From Zeugodacus cucurbitae (taxonomy: Eukaryota > Arthropoda > Insecta > Diptera > Tephritidae): a DNA stretch of 64,000 nt. The stretch lies in assembly GCF_028554725.1 (NCBI RefSeq), contig NC_071667.1, positions 13,127,501 to 13,191,500 of the forward strand, given 5' to 3'. Within the stretch, counting starts at the first letter, position 1, and each line of letters starts with the position of its first letter. The notes below the pieces were generated by a model. That model worked only from the letters and a program-made list of their open reading frames with translations. It made no database searches and was not told the DNA's origin. A program made the translations under genes and the position numbers. Shown piece after piece: positions 1-9,851 of this stretch.

Positions 1-810
1 TGCCCTCAAAAAGCAAGTAAGATAATTTTACCCGCTGGCAAAAAGCAAATGCGAACTTATAAGATGCCACAAGCTATGCCACTGTCGCAACCACAAGTAT
101 GTGCGCACACGCGAATGTCACATGCATTTACTTTATATATAAGTATACATATATGTATATGCATGACTCTGTAACTGTGTGTGTATAAGCATATGTATTG
201 CAGCAAATCGTTGGCGGTGTGCCAAATAGTCAGCAATTTCGAACGCTGCTATCCATTCTTGAGGCTTCGAGAAGTTCGCGAGCTTTCGCTTATACTTACA
301 CACATACACAAGAGCGTTTGCACATAAAGCAACGACAACACCTGCTTGTTTGCTCTTAACCACACAATTTCAAGTGAAAATGTTTTTCTTGCGCATTTCG
401 TTTATTTAGCATTTGAAAGCGAAATGAAAACGAGTATGCTGAATGCTGAATATCTTGAAAATCGCAATATTTATTTATTTTCTTGCATTCCACCAGCAAG
501 GGTACTCGTGCGTAGCAAACGAACTGTCAGACCCGGTAGTGAAAATGCCATAAAACTGTGTAAGTAATTGCTGGTTGCATTGAAGTGGCGCGAACGAAAG
601 CAGTCAGCTGATTTTTTTCTATAAATATACTCTATAAAATAGGACTTGTCATGATGATACCCTTTTCAAAACTTTAGTTGTACCCTTATCTAAGCTATTC
701 AACTTATGAATTACTGGTTATAAAGAATTTTTCGTGGTTTCTTTCAGTATTAAATAAATCTTATAATTTAATAGTAAACCCCAGCACATTCTTTCTTCAT
801 TTACAAATTT
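1..810. other. AT-rich non-coding stretch, no gene recognised
   Basis: The only open frames are short (133-363 minus, 346-567 plus), of low complexity or unlike any family I know. Short TATATGTATATGCATG-type simple repeats typical of fly intergenic DNA occur near 135-190. I see no TE terminus, splice pattern or RNA gene. Confidence 0.5.
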
Positions 811-1095
811 TTTTATACTCTCGCAACAAAGTTGCTATAATTGTTTTGTTCATATAATGGTTATTTGTAACACCCAAAACTAAACTAGTCAGATATAGGT
901 CAAAATCGAATCACTGCCACGCCCACAAAAACGCGAAAACCGAAAACACATTTATAGTGTCGCATCGCCCTTCTAAAATTCGTCGAAATCGGAACATATG
1001 TTTTCAAGGTCCCATATTTTGAACATAAGGAGTGCTCATAATTTTTTTTACCGAAAATATAGGTGAGTCTCTCAGATATTTTGAAGAAATATGGT
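811..1095 (+). repeat. Dispersed repeat family T, internally deleted copy
   Basis: The copy starts with TTTTATACTCTCGCAAC and the AAGTTGC half-palindrome, runs through the GTTTTGTTCATATAATGG block and the CACTGCCACGCCCAC block, and ends near the CTCTCAGATATTTTGAAG block. Compared with the copy at 57669-59432 it lacks most of the body. It lies about 170 bases upstream of RTE copy A. Confidence 0.75.
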
Positions 1096-1261
1096 ATTTT
1101 TCTTCTCTCTCTGCCCGCCTTTTTTCTCCTTTTACGGAAACCGATTATTTATAAAAAAATTGGAAAAACTGAAATTGTTGTTCGAATTTAATGCATTTGC
1201 TCTTGGAATAGTTTCTCTCTTATTTTTTTGCACTAAGACCTGTAAATTTTCAATTATTTTC

Positions 1262-2915
1262 TTTTAGTAATCCCCAACCTCAATCCTCATGTAGAGACCA
1301 AGGTGGTAATCTGGTAACCGATGTCCAGGGCATACTGGGATTATGGAGGGAACACTTCTCCGACCTGCTGAATGGCAGTGAAAGTACAACACCAGGAGTT
1401 GGCGAACCCGATTCCCCAATCGACGACGATGGAACAGATGTTCCATTGCCCGACCATGAGGAAATTCGAGTAGCAATTACCCGCTTGAAGAACAACAAAG
1501 CAGCGGGGGCCGATAGATTACCGGCCGAGCTATTCAAATACGGCGGCGAAGAACTGATAAGGTGCATGCATCAGCTTCTTTGTAGAATATGGTCGGAAGA
1601 AAGCATGCCTGACGATTGGAATCTCAGTGTGCTCTGCCCAATCCATAAAAAGGGAGATCCCACCAACTGTGCTAATTACTGTGGGATAAGCCTCCTAAAT
1701 ATCGCCTATAAGGTTCTATCGAGCGTACTGTGTTAAAGACTTAAGCCCACCGTCAACAAACTGATTGGACCTTATCAGTGTGGCTTTATACCTGGAAAGT
1801 CCACCATGGACCAGATATTCACCATGCGCCAAATCTTAGAGAAAAAAGGATCGACACACACCACCTTTTTGTCGATTTTAAAGCTGCTTTCGAAAACACG
1901 AAAAGGAGCTGTCCCCGCAAAACTAATACGGCTGTGTAAATTGACGTTGAGCAACACCAAAAGCTCCGTCAGGATCGGGAAGGACCTCTCCGAGCCGTTC
2001 GATACCAAACGAGGTTTCAGACAAGGTGACTCACTATCGTGCGATTTCTTTAACTTGATGTTGGAAAAAATAATACGAGCTGCAGAGCTAAATAGAGAAG
2101 GTACAATCTTCTACAAGAGTGTACAGCTGCTGGCGTATGCCGATGGTTTTGATATCATCGGAAGCAACAACCGCGCCGTTTGTTCTGCTTTTTCCAGACT
2201 AGATAAAGAAGCGAAACGTATGGGTCTGGTGATGAATGAGAACAAGACGAAATATCTCCTGCCATCAAGCAAACAGTCGACGCATTCCCGTCTTGGCTCC
2301 CACGTCACTGTTGACAGTCATAACTTCGTATACCTGGGAACAAGTATCAACAACACCAAGAATGTCAGCCTCGAAATCCAGCGCAGAATAACTATTGCCA
2401 ACAGGTGCTACTTTGGACTGAGTAGGCAATTGAACAGTAAAGTCCTCTCTCGACGAACCAAAATCAAACTCTACAAGTCGCTTATCATTCCCGTCCTGCT
2501 TTATGGTGCAGAAGCTTGGACGATGTCAATATCAGATGAGACGACACTAGGAGTTTTCGAGAGAAAAATTTTGCGCAAGATTTACGGACCTCAGAACATT
2601 GACAACGGCGAATACCGCAGACGATGGAACGATGAGCTGTACGAGTTATACGACGACATTGACGTAGTTCAGCATAGTTCAAGACAGCGGCTACGCTGGC
2701 TAGGTCATGTTGTCCGAATGGACGAAAACACTCCAGCTCTAAAAGTGTTCGATGCAGTACCCGCCGGAGGAAGCCGAGGAAGGGAAAGGCCTCCACTCCG
2801 TTGGAGGGACCAGGTAGAGAGCGACCTGGTTACACTTGGAATCTCCAACTGGCGCCGAACTGCGAAGGAAAGAGAAGAGTGGCGCGCTCTCATCGATTCG
2901 GCTATAACCGGCTAA
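1262..2915 (+). pseudogene. RTE-like non-LTR retrotransposon copy A, reverse transcriptase pseudogene
   Basis: This is the reverse-transcriptase part of an RTE-like endonuclease/RT polyprotein; the endonuclease half is absent. The family block KNNKAAGADRLPAELFK lies near 1485-1540, GFRQGDSLSCDFFNLMLEK near 2010-2070, the catalytic box near 2138, and the C-terminal RLRWLGHVVRMDE and RGRERPPLRW blocks near 2690-2810. A TAA at 1734-1736 replaces a sense codon within the CERLKP block. Bases about 1845-1915 are frameshifted and shortened compared with copy B. The catalytic YADD box reads YADG. The stop at 2913-2915 sits in a hairpin loop. Its 5' sequence (CATGTAGAGACCAA) matches copy E rather than B, C and D, so the window holds two subfamilies. 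Clade placement as RTE-like is by motif resemblance only. Confidence 0.88.
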
Positions 2916-3242
2916 ACGGTTGAACGCCAATCACATACAATCCCCAACACTTCCACTTTTCACAACATATTACCACTTTTACTCGTCTAATATTCATACA
3001 ACATACAGCCGAGGAAGGGAAAGGCCTCCACTCCGTTGGAGGGACCAGGTAGAGAGCGACCTGGTTACACTTGGAATCTCCAACTGGCGCCGAACTGCGA
3101 AGGAAAGAGAAGAGTGGCGCGCTCTCATCGATTCGGCTATAACCGGCTAAACGGTTGAACGCCAATCACATACAATCCCCAACACTTCCACTTTTCACAA
3201 CATATTACCACTTTTACTCGTCTAATATTCATACAACATATT
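2773..3242 (+). repeat. 235-bp direct tandem duplication of the RTE copy A 3' end
   Basis: Bases 2773-3007 and 3008-3242 are the same 235-base unit twice, identical as far as I can read. The unit covers the last about 47 codons of the RT ORF, its stop codon, and about 90 bases of 3' UTR ending TATTCATACAACATA. The second unit gives a short open frame (2920-3150) that is only an echo of the first. Confidence 0.93.
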
Positions 3243-4017
3243 TATATAAGCTGTATTCAACCTAAGTGCACCATTCGAGTTTCAGTCTACATTTTTGTAG
3301 AACTCAGTTTTACCTAGTAAACTATTTCACATACATGTAAACACACATATACAAATACATACAACAGCAGATGTTGCAAAGCACGTATGTTTGTCCACAT
3401 TAGTTACATTTCACATCATTTCGCATCCTTGGCCTTGTCTGTTATTGGCTTGACTTTCCTGTTAGTTGGAAAAATCATTTTGACTTGACTTTTAGCTATT
3501 TGTTCGCAAATATCAAGGTAACTGACACAATTTTCATTTTGGAGATTACTTTTGGAAATTTTTTCTTTGTTGGTTGCTGCGCAAGGATTTCTGCTTTTAT
3601 GTAGTAAGTGCAGATTATTTCCATGGTGTATGTGTAATATTTACCTTTTTTTGTGCTAAAGAGTTGCAAAATTGTAAACACATAGACGAAATATTTTGCT
3701 CGACTTTTAGAAATTTATAGAAACTGTTTTACATCGTAACTAACTATGATGTTTATGGTATGAGCGTTTCCTGCAAACTAAAGCTTTTAACGTCCAAGAC
3801 ACTTCAAATAAGTAACATAGCAAGGGAATTCTTGAAATTGCGCGATGTCACTTGCAAAGATTCGAACTATACTGTATCACTGCATCGAATAAATGTTCAA
3901 ATATAAACTGCTTTGCTTTATTTTGAAAATCTTACATTGAGTTAGATCAAAAACTCCTGGTAGAAAAAGCTACAACTTTCAAATGTTCTTGAATGACAAA
4001 ATAACAAATTTAGTAAA
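3243..4017. other. Non-coding stretch, nothing recognised
   Basis: AT-rich sequence between the RTE A duplication and the first arm of the foldback T copy. The longest frame (3496-3681, minus) is lysine-rich and unlike any family I know. Confidence 0.5.
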
Positions 4018-4130
4018 AAGTAAGGAAGGGCTAAATTCCCGACCGAAGATTTGACCGAAGATTTTATACTCTCGCAATTTATTTATTTAATTTTATTAAT
4101 ATCATATGATACACAATTTGACCCACATAT
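4018..4130 (-). repeat. Family T foldback copy, left arm (interrupted)
   Basis: The arm starts AAGTAAGGAAGGGCTAA, has a scrambled hairpin region, then TTTTATACTCTCGCAA and ACAATTTGACCCACAT. It stops abruptly at the 3' tail of RTE copy B. Its continuation resumes at 9213 beyond the Helitron with TTCGTCATAT; the mirror arm at 9745-9765 shows the two pieces were once contiguous (CCCACATGTTCGTCATAT when read in reverse complement). Confidence 0.85.
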
Positions 4131-6950
4131 CTTCTTCTTCTTCTTGACTGGCGTAGACACCGCTTATGCGGTTATAGCCGAGTCCGAAACAGCGCGCCAC
4201 GCATCTCTCCTTCTGGCAGTTTGGCGCCAATTGGTTATTCCAAGCGAAGCCAGGTCCCTCTCCACCTGGTCCTTCCATCGGAGTGGAGGTCTCCCTCTTC
4301 CTCTGCTTCCACCAGCGGGTACTGCATCGAATACTTTCAGAGCTGGAGCACCTTCATCCATTCGAACAACATTACCTAGCCAGCGTAGCCGCTGTTTTTT
4401 TATTCGCTGGACTATGTCTATGTCGTCGAATAACACATACAGCTCATCGTTCCATCGTCTGCGGTATTCGCCGTTGCCAATTCTTAAGGGACCATAAATC
4501 TTCCGCAAAACCTTTCTCTCGAAAACTCCTAGTGCCGTCTCATCGGATGTTGACATCGTCCACGCTTCTGCACCGTAAAGTAGGACGGGAATGATGAGAG
4601 ACTTGTAGAGTTTGGTTTTTGTTCGTCGAGAGAGGACTTTACTTTTCAATTGCCTACTTAGTCCATAGTAGCACCTGTTGGCAAGAGTGATTCTGCGTTG
4701 GATTTCCAGGCTGACATTGTTATTGCTGTTAATGCTGGTTCCCAGGTAGACGAAATTATCTACAACTTCAAAGTTATGACTGTCAACAGTGACGTGGGAG
4801 CCAAGACGCGAATGCGCTGACTGTTTGTTTGACGACAGGAGATATTTCGTCTTGTCCTCGTTCACCACCAGACCCATACGTTTCGCTTCTTTATCCAGTC
4901 TGGAGAAAGCAGAACTAACGGCGCGGGTGTTGTTTCCAATGATATCGATATCATCGGCGTACGCCAGTAGCTGTACACTCTTATAGAAGATTGTACCTTC
5001 TCTGTTTAGCTCTGCAGCTCGTATTATTTTCTCCAGCATCAGGTTAAAGAAATCACACGAGAGTGAGTCACCTTGTCTGAAACCTCGTCTGGTATCGAAC
5101 GGCTCGGAGAGGTCCTTCCCGATCCTGACGGAGCTTTTGGTGTTGCTCAACGGCAGCTTACACAGCCGTATTAGTTTTGCGGGGATACCAAATTCAGACA
5201 TCGCGGCATAAAGGCAGCTCCTTTTTGTGCTGTCGAAAGCAGCTTTAAAGTCGACAAAGAGATGGTGTGTGTCGATCCTATTTTCACGTGTCTTCTCCAA
5301 AATTTGGCGCATGGTGAATATCTGGTCCGTTGTTGATTTTCCAGGTCTAAAGCCACACTGATAAGGTCCAATCAGTTTGTTGACGGTGGGCTTTAGCTTT
5401 TCACACAATACGCTCGACAGAACCTTATACGCGATGTTGAGGAGGCTTATCCCACGGTAATTGGCGCAAATTGGTCTCCCTTTTTGTGTATTGAGCAGAG
5501 TACACTGAGATTCCAATCGTCAGGCATGCTTTCTTCCGACCATATTCTGCAAAGAAGCTGATGCAAGCACCTTATCAGCTCTTCGCCGCCGTATTTGAAT
5601 AGCTCGGCCGGTAATCCATCGGCACCCGCCGCCTTATTGTTCTTCAAGCGGGTAATTGCTATTCGAATTTCTTCACGGTCGGGCAATGGAACATCTGCTC
5701 CATCGTCGTCGATTGGGGAATCGGGTTCGCCATCTCCTGGTGTTGTACTTTCACTGCCATTCAGCAGGCTGGAGAAGTGTTCCCTCCACAAACTCAGTAT
5801 ACTCTGGTCATCAATAACTAGATCACCTCTGGGGGTCCTACAGGAGTGCGCTCCGGTCTTGAAACCTTCAGTTAGTCGCCGGATCTTTTCGTAAAATTTT
5901 CGAGCATTACCCCTGTCGGCCAGCTTGTCAAGCTCTTCATACTCACGCATTTCGGCCTCTTTCTTTTTTTGTCTGCAAATGCGTCTCGCTTCCCTCTTCA
6001 GCTCTCGGTATCTTTCCCATCCCGCTCGTGTTGCGGTCGATCGCAACATTGCGAGGTAGGCAGTCTGTTTTCTCTACACTGCGAGACGACAATCCTCATC
6101 ATACCAGCTGTTTTTTTGACTTTTCCGAAAACCAATGGTTTCGGTTGCAGCTGTACGTAAGGAGTTTGAGATGCTGATGAGTGCTCTCAAAGAGCAGGAG
6201 TGCAAGTCGAGTAGAAAATCGTTCGGCTGTCGGTTGTGATTGCAGCTTCTCGATGTCGAACCTTCCTTGTGTTTGTTGACGTGTACGCTTTTCTACACAG
6301 AGGCGGGTGCGTATCTTAGCTGCTACAAGATAGTGGTCCGAGTCGATGTTGGGACCACGAAGCGTACGCACATCAAAAACACTGGAGACATGTCATCCAT
6401 CTATCACAACATGATCGATCTGGTTGCGAGTGATTCGATCCGGGGACAGCCAAGTAGCTTGATGGATTTTCTTATGCTGGAATCTAGTACTACAAACGAC
6501 CATATTTCGGGCCCCGGCGAAGTCGATCAGCCTCAGACCGTTTGGTGATGTTTCGTCATGGAGGCTGAATTTTCCGACTGTTGTGCCAAAGACACCTTCT
6601 TTACCCACCCTAGCGTTGAAATCGCCAAGCACGATTTTGACATCGTGGCGGGGGCAGCGCTCATAGGTACGTTCTAGGCGCTCATAGGGAGGATGGAGTC
6701 ATATGTAGAAGTTCACGTAAGTGAGGAAAGTTTCTGACTGTGATTCACTTGGGAGTGGCCAGGAACGATTCTTTTACATGTGGCTCAAGCAGCTCACGAC
6801 TTCCGGTCTTAGACCAAGTATCCTCTGGGTAGCCAACAGACATCCGTTTGGAGGCGAGCTAAAGTGAGAAGGCGAAACCCGCCTATGCGGTTGTGAGTAG
6901 GGTTTGGGACCCACCACATAAAAACACCCCCCAATGAAAAAGACCCGCTT
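4131..6950 (-). mobile_element. RTE-like retrotransposon copy B, nested in a T foldback
   Basis: On the minus strand this copy runs from a 5' UTR (about 6690-6950) through endonuclease and reverse transcriptase to a 3' end AGTCAAGAAGAAGAAG at 4131-4146, an AAG-repeat tail of the kind RTE elements carry. It is the longest copy in the window. The N-terminal endonuclease region is deleted: the 5' UTR joins directly to sequence just before GDFNAR near 6640-6690. The insertion splits the T repeat at 4130. Its 5' edge abuts the Helitron at 6951/6952. No clear target-site duplication is visible. Confidence 0.85.
4164..6690 (-). pseudogene. Endonuclease/reverse transcriptase ORF of RTE copy B, frameshifted
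   Basis: The C-terminal 450 residues (4164-5516) are open and carry GISLLNIAYKVLSSVLCEKL, the GFRQGDSLSCDFFNLMLEK block, an intact AYADDIDIIG catalytic box near 4955-4970, RLRWLGNVVRM and RGRGRPPLRW. Upstream pieces are 5447-6049 (linker and start of RT), 6099-6371 and 6393-6632 (endonuclease; GDFNARVG, and a conserved NGLRLIDFAGARNM block). Breaks: a small deletion near 5480 relative to copy C shifts the frame; another shift lies between 6049 and 6099; a TGA at 6393-6395 interrupts the endonuclease between two conserved blocks. The RT end is nearly identical to copy C at 29202-30728, so the subfamily moved recently. The stop TAA at 4164-4166 lies in the loop of a hairpin. Confidence 0.9.
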
Positions 6951-7254
6951 ATCTATATATATAAAATTAAGTGGGAAAACTTCCTGTTCGCATACTCCTC
7001 CTAGACGGCTTACCCGATTTCAATGAAATTTTCAGGGGTGATTGGGGTCGGTGTGGAGGGTGCACATAAGAAATTTAATGCGTGTATCATTGCACGTTTT
7101 GCAAAAAAAAAAATATTTGCAAGAACATTGCTATATTCCGAAATACCACAATATTTCACTTGGAATCCATCATCGAAAACATTTCAACGACGAAAGCAAG
7201 GGGAGCGTGTTGACGGTTATCCAAATGTCCGTTAAACCGATGCCATAGGACGAA

Positions 7255-9102
7255 TTTAAACCATCCATCCGAACAACGCCGAATGTTTCTATTTGCGTCT
7301 GCTATTAGTCAACGTGCGCGGACCAAGATCATTTAATGATTTGAAAACTGTTGACGGTCAGTTGTGTGCGACTTCATGATGCATCACTCACATCTCATCC
7401 AAAACAAATACACGTACTATTCGCCATAATAATATCTACAAGCCTTCCGTCAAATCCGCAAGAACTGTGGAATAAGTACAAAGACTGCATAACCGAGGCC
7501 TTATTAATTTTGGCGCGTAATCGAGCATCGGACGCAGACTTGCTATATACATTACAAATGTATAATGATGCTTTGATATTGGTTGAAGATCTACAATTGC
7601 GAATAAGGCATTAGCGCAACTTGGCATAACCGCGCCCAATCGTTAAGCGATTGATATGATTGACCATGAGCTTCAACGTGAACAACAATACGATTGCAAT
7701 GAAATGCGTGCTTTCATACAAGCTAACATTACCAAATTGAATATTCAGCAGAAAAATGCTGATGATAAGATTATACGAGCGGTTGACAATAACGCCAGTG
7801 GATTCTACTTTCTGGATGCGCCCGGTTGTACAGGGAAAACGTTTCTGATCTCTTTGATTCTTGCTACTATACGGTCACAGCAGAAAATTGCGCTGGCAAT
7901 TGCTTCGTCAGGCATCGCTGCTATTCTACTTGATGGCGGCCGAACAGCACATTCTGCGTTGAAATTACCGTTGAACCATCAAGTCGTTGAAACACCAACG
8001 TGCAACATATCGAGGAATTCAGCAATGGCAAAAGTTTTGCGAGGAGCTGGAATAGTTCTATGGGATGAGTGCCCAATGGCTAACAAAAAGTCATTAGAAG
8101 CTTTCAATAGAACAATGCAAGATTTACGCCAAAAGCAACAACTTTTTGGCGGAGCATTAGTCTTATTATCTGGCGATTCTCGGCAAACTTTGCCAGTCAT
8201 TCCTCGATCAACTCCTGCCGACGAAATAAACGCATGTTTAAAATCGTCAGTTTTGTGGAGACATGTTCAAAGGCTGACTTTTACCATCAACATGCGAGTC
8301 CAATTGCAAAACAATCGATCCACAGCGGCGTTTTCGAAGCAGTTGTTGGACATTGGCGAAGGCAAAATACCAATCGATGATACCGGTTTGAACACATTGC
8401 CGAACCACTTTTGTACACTTTTACAATCGAAAGAAGAATTGATTGAATGTGTATTTCCGAATATTGTTCAACACTATCAACGCCATGATTATTTAAGTGA
8501 AGGCGCAATATTGGCACCGAAAAATGTACACGTCAACGAAATCAATTTTGCCATTCAAGAAAGACTGTCTGGAGAAGCTACAACATATACATCGATTGAT
8601 AGCGTTTTGAATCAAGATGAAATAGTCAATGTTGTAGTTGGATGAATTCTTGAATTCTTTGGATCCCTCCGGTCTGCCACCGCATAGTTTGGTCCTGAAA
8701 GACGGTTCACCCATTATACTTCTACGAAATCTGAAGCCACCGACTTTGTGTAATGGCACAAGACTTTCAGTCAAAAAATTGTGGCCAAATTTGATTGAAG
8801 CAACAATACTAAATAGCAAGGCAGCAGGTGAAGTTGTACTCTTACCACGAATTCCCATGATTCCAACGGACATGCCGTTTGAATTTAAGCGCTTGCAGTT
8901 CCCAGTACGTCTTGCCTTTGCGATGACCATCAACAAATCGCAAGGGCAAACGTTTCAAGTGTGCGGCGTCAATTTGGAAGAACCGTGCTTCTCCCACGGC
9001 CAATTGTTCGTCGCATGCTCGAGAGTGGGAACACCAAGGTGCTTATTCATTTACGCGCCAAATGGAAAAACCAAAAATGTTGTATACCAATATGTTTTAT
9101 AA
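7255..9102 (+). pseudogene. Helitron helicase (PIF1-like), C-terminal half, frameshifted
   Basis: Pieces in order: about 7255-7350 (FYLRLLLVNVRGPRSF-type block), 7351-7614 (SNPQELWNKYKDC, MYNDAL), 7656-8645 (helicase core) and 8638-9102 (C-terminus). Core motifs in the 329-residue piece: P-loop APGCTGKT at residues 55-62, where a G is usual instead of C; Walker B WDE at 136-138; GDSRQ at 173-177, usually GDFRQ. The final piece has TINKSQGQTF and VACSRVG, helicase motifs V and VI. Frame changes fall near 7615-7655 and 8640, the latter inside the block that precedes FLNSLDPSGLPPH. PIF1-like helicases unwind DNA 5'-3' and drive rolling-circle Helitron movement. This copy is inactive by sequence. 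An AATAAA-like signal follows the stop. Confidence 0.88.
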
Positions 9103-9182
9103 ATGTTTTATAAATAAGTAACAGTTTTACAATAATAAATAAAACACAAAGTAAAAACCCTTAAGAGTTTTAATCGATTTAG

Positions 9183-9212
9183 GTGTAGCGAAGCGCACAG
9201 GGTAACAGCTAG
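9183..9212 (+). other. Helitron 1 3'-terminal hairpin and CTAG end
   Basis: GTGTAGCG/AAGCGCAC folds with one bulged A and a GAA loop, then AGGGTAACAG, then CTAG and the flanking T. This is the usual termination signal of rolling-circle transposons. Confidence 0.85.
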
Positions 9213-9851
9213 TTCGTCATATAAATGTATAAAGTTCATTGAAAGTTGAAAACTCTAATATTAGGTTAGAAGCACCGAGGTCCTCATGTCCGATATCGGC
9301 GATTTTTAGAAAGGGGCTGCCACACTATAAATGTAGTATTTATGCAAAGTTCTGTTCCGATATCTTTCCTAGTGCTTACTTTATATATTGTAAAGTAAAC
9401 GATTCAGATCGACTTCAAAGTTCTGGTATATAGGAAGTGGTTGTGAAGCGATTTTCACAACATATCATTGGGATGTAAGGAAACTATTACAAAACAAGTT
9501 TCATTGAAATCGGTCGAGGAGTTCCTGAGATATGGTTTTTGACCCATAAATGGGCGACGCCACGCCCTCGTGCAGAACTTTGCACAAATACTATGTTTAT
9601 AGTGTGACAGCCCCATTCTAAAAATCGCCGAAATCGGACCATAGGTTTTTAAGGCCCCATATATCGAACACGAGGACCTCGGTTCTTCTAACCTAATATT
9701 ATGGTTTCCAACTTTCAATGGACTTTATACAATATATATGACGAACATGTGGGTCAAATTGTGTATTATATAATATAAATAAAGTTAAATAAATAAATTG
9801 CGAGAGTATAAAATGTTCGGTTACACCCGAACTTAGCCCTTTCTTACTTGT
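9213..9851. repeat. Family T foldback copy, right part with inverted arms
   Basis: This is the rest of the repeat begun at 4018. Sequence 9241-9355 (AATATTAGGTTAGAAG, then GGCGATTTTTAGAA) recurs inverted at about 9590-9720, with roughly 30 bases missing from the left arm. The outer end is TTGCGAGAGTATAAAATG, then TTCGGTTACACCCGAAC and TTAGCCC. With the inserts removed the element is about 750 bases and can fold on itself almost end to end. Confidence 0.85.

Larger units (their letters stand above)
6952..9212 (+). mobile_element. Helitron 1, 2,261 bp with both termini
   Basis: The 5' end is TCTATATATATAAAATTAAG, preceded by A (6951). The 3' end is CTAG at 9209-9212, followed by T, which fits Helitron insertion between A and T. 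An imperfect hairpin GTGTAGC-GAA-GCGCAC lies at 9183-9198, eleven bases before CTAG. A helicase remnant fills the body. The Rep/HUH nickase region is missing, so this is a deletion derivative that could only move with help from another element. It sits at the 5' junction of RTE copy B with the T repeat, so it arrived after both. Confidence 0.9.

Noticed and set aside
2920..3150. 76-codon frame after RTE copy A
   Set aside because: It is the duplicated end of the RT ORF plus UTR read in phase, not a separate gene.
4051..5000. Plus-strand frames over RTE copy B and similarly over copy C
   Set aside because: They are antisense shadows of the RT coding sequence; the minus strand carries all the conserved motifs.
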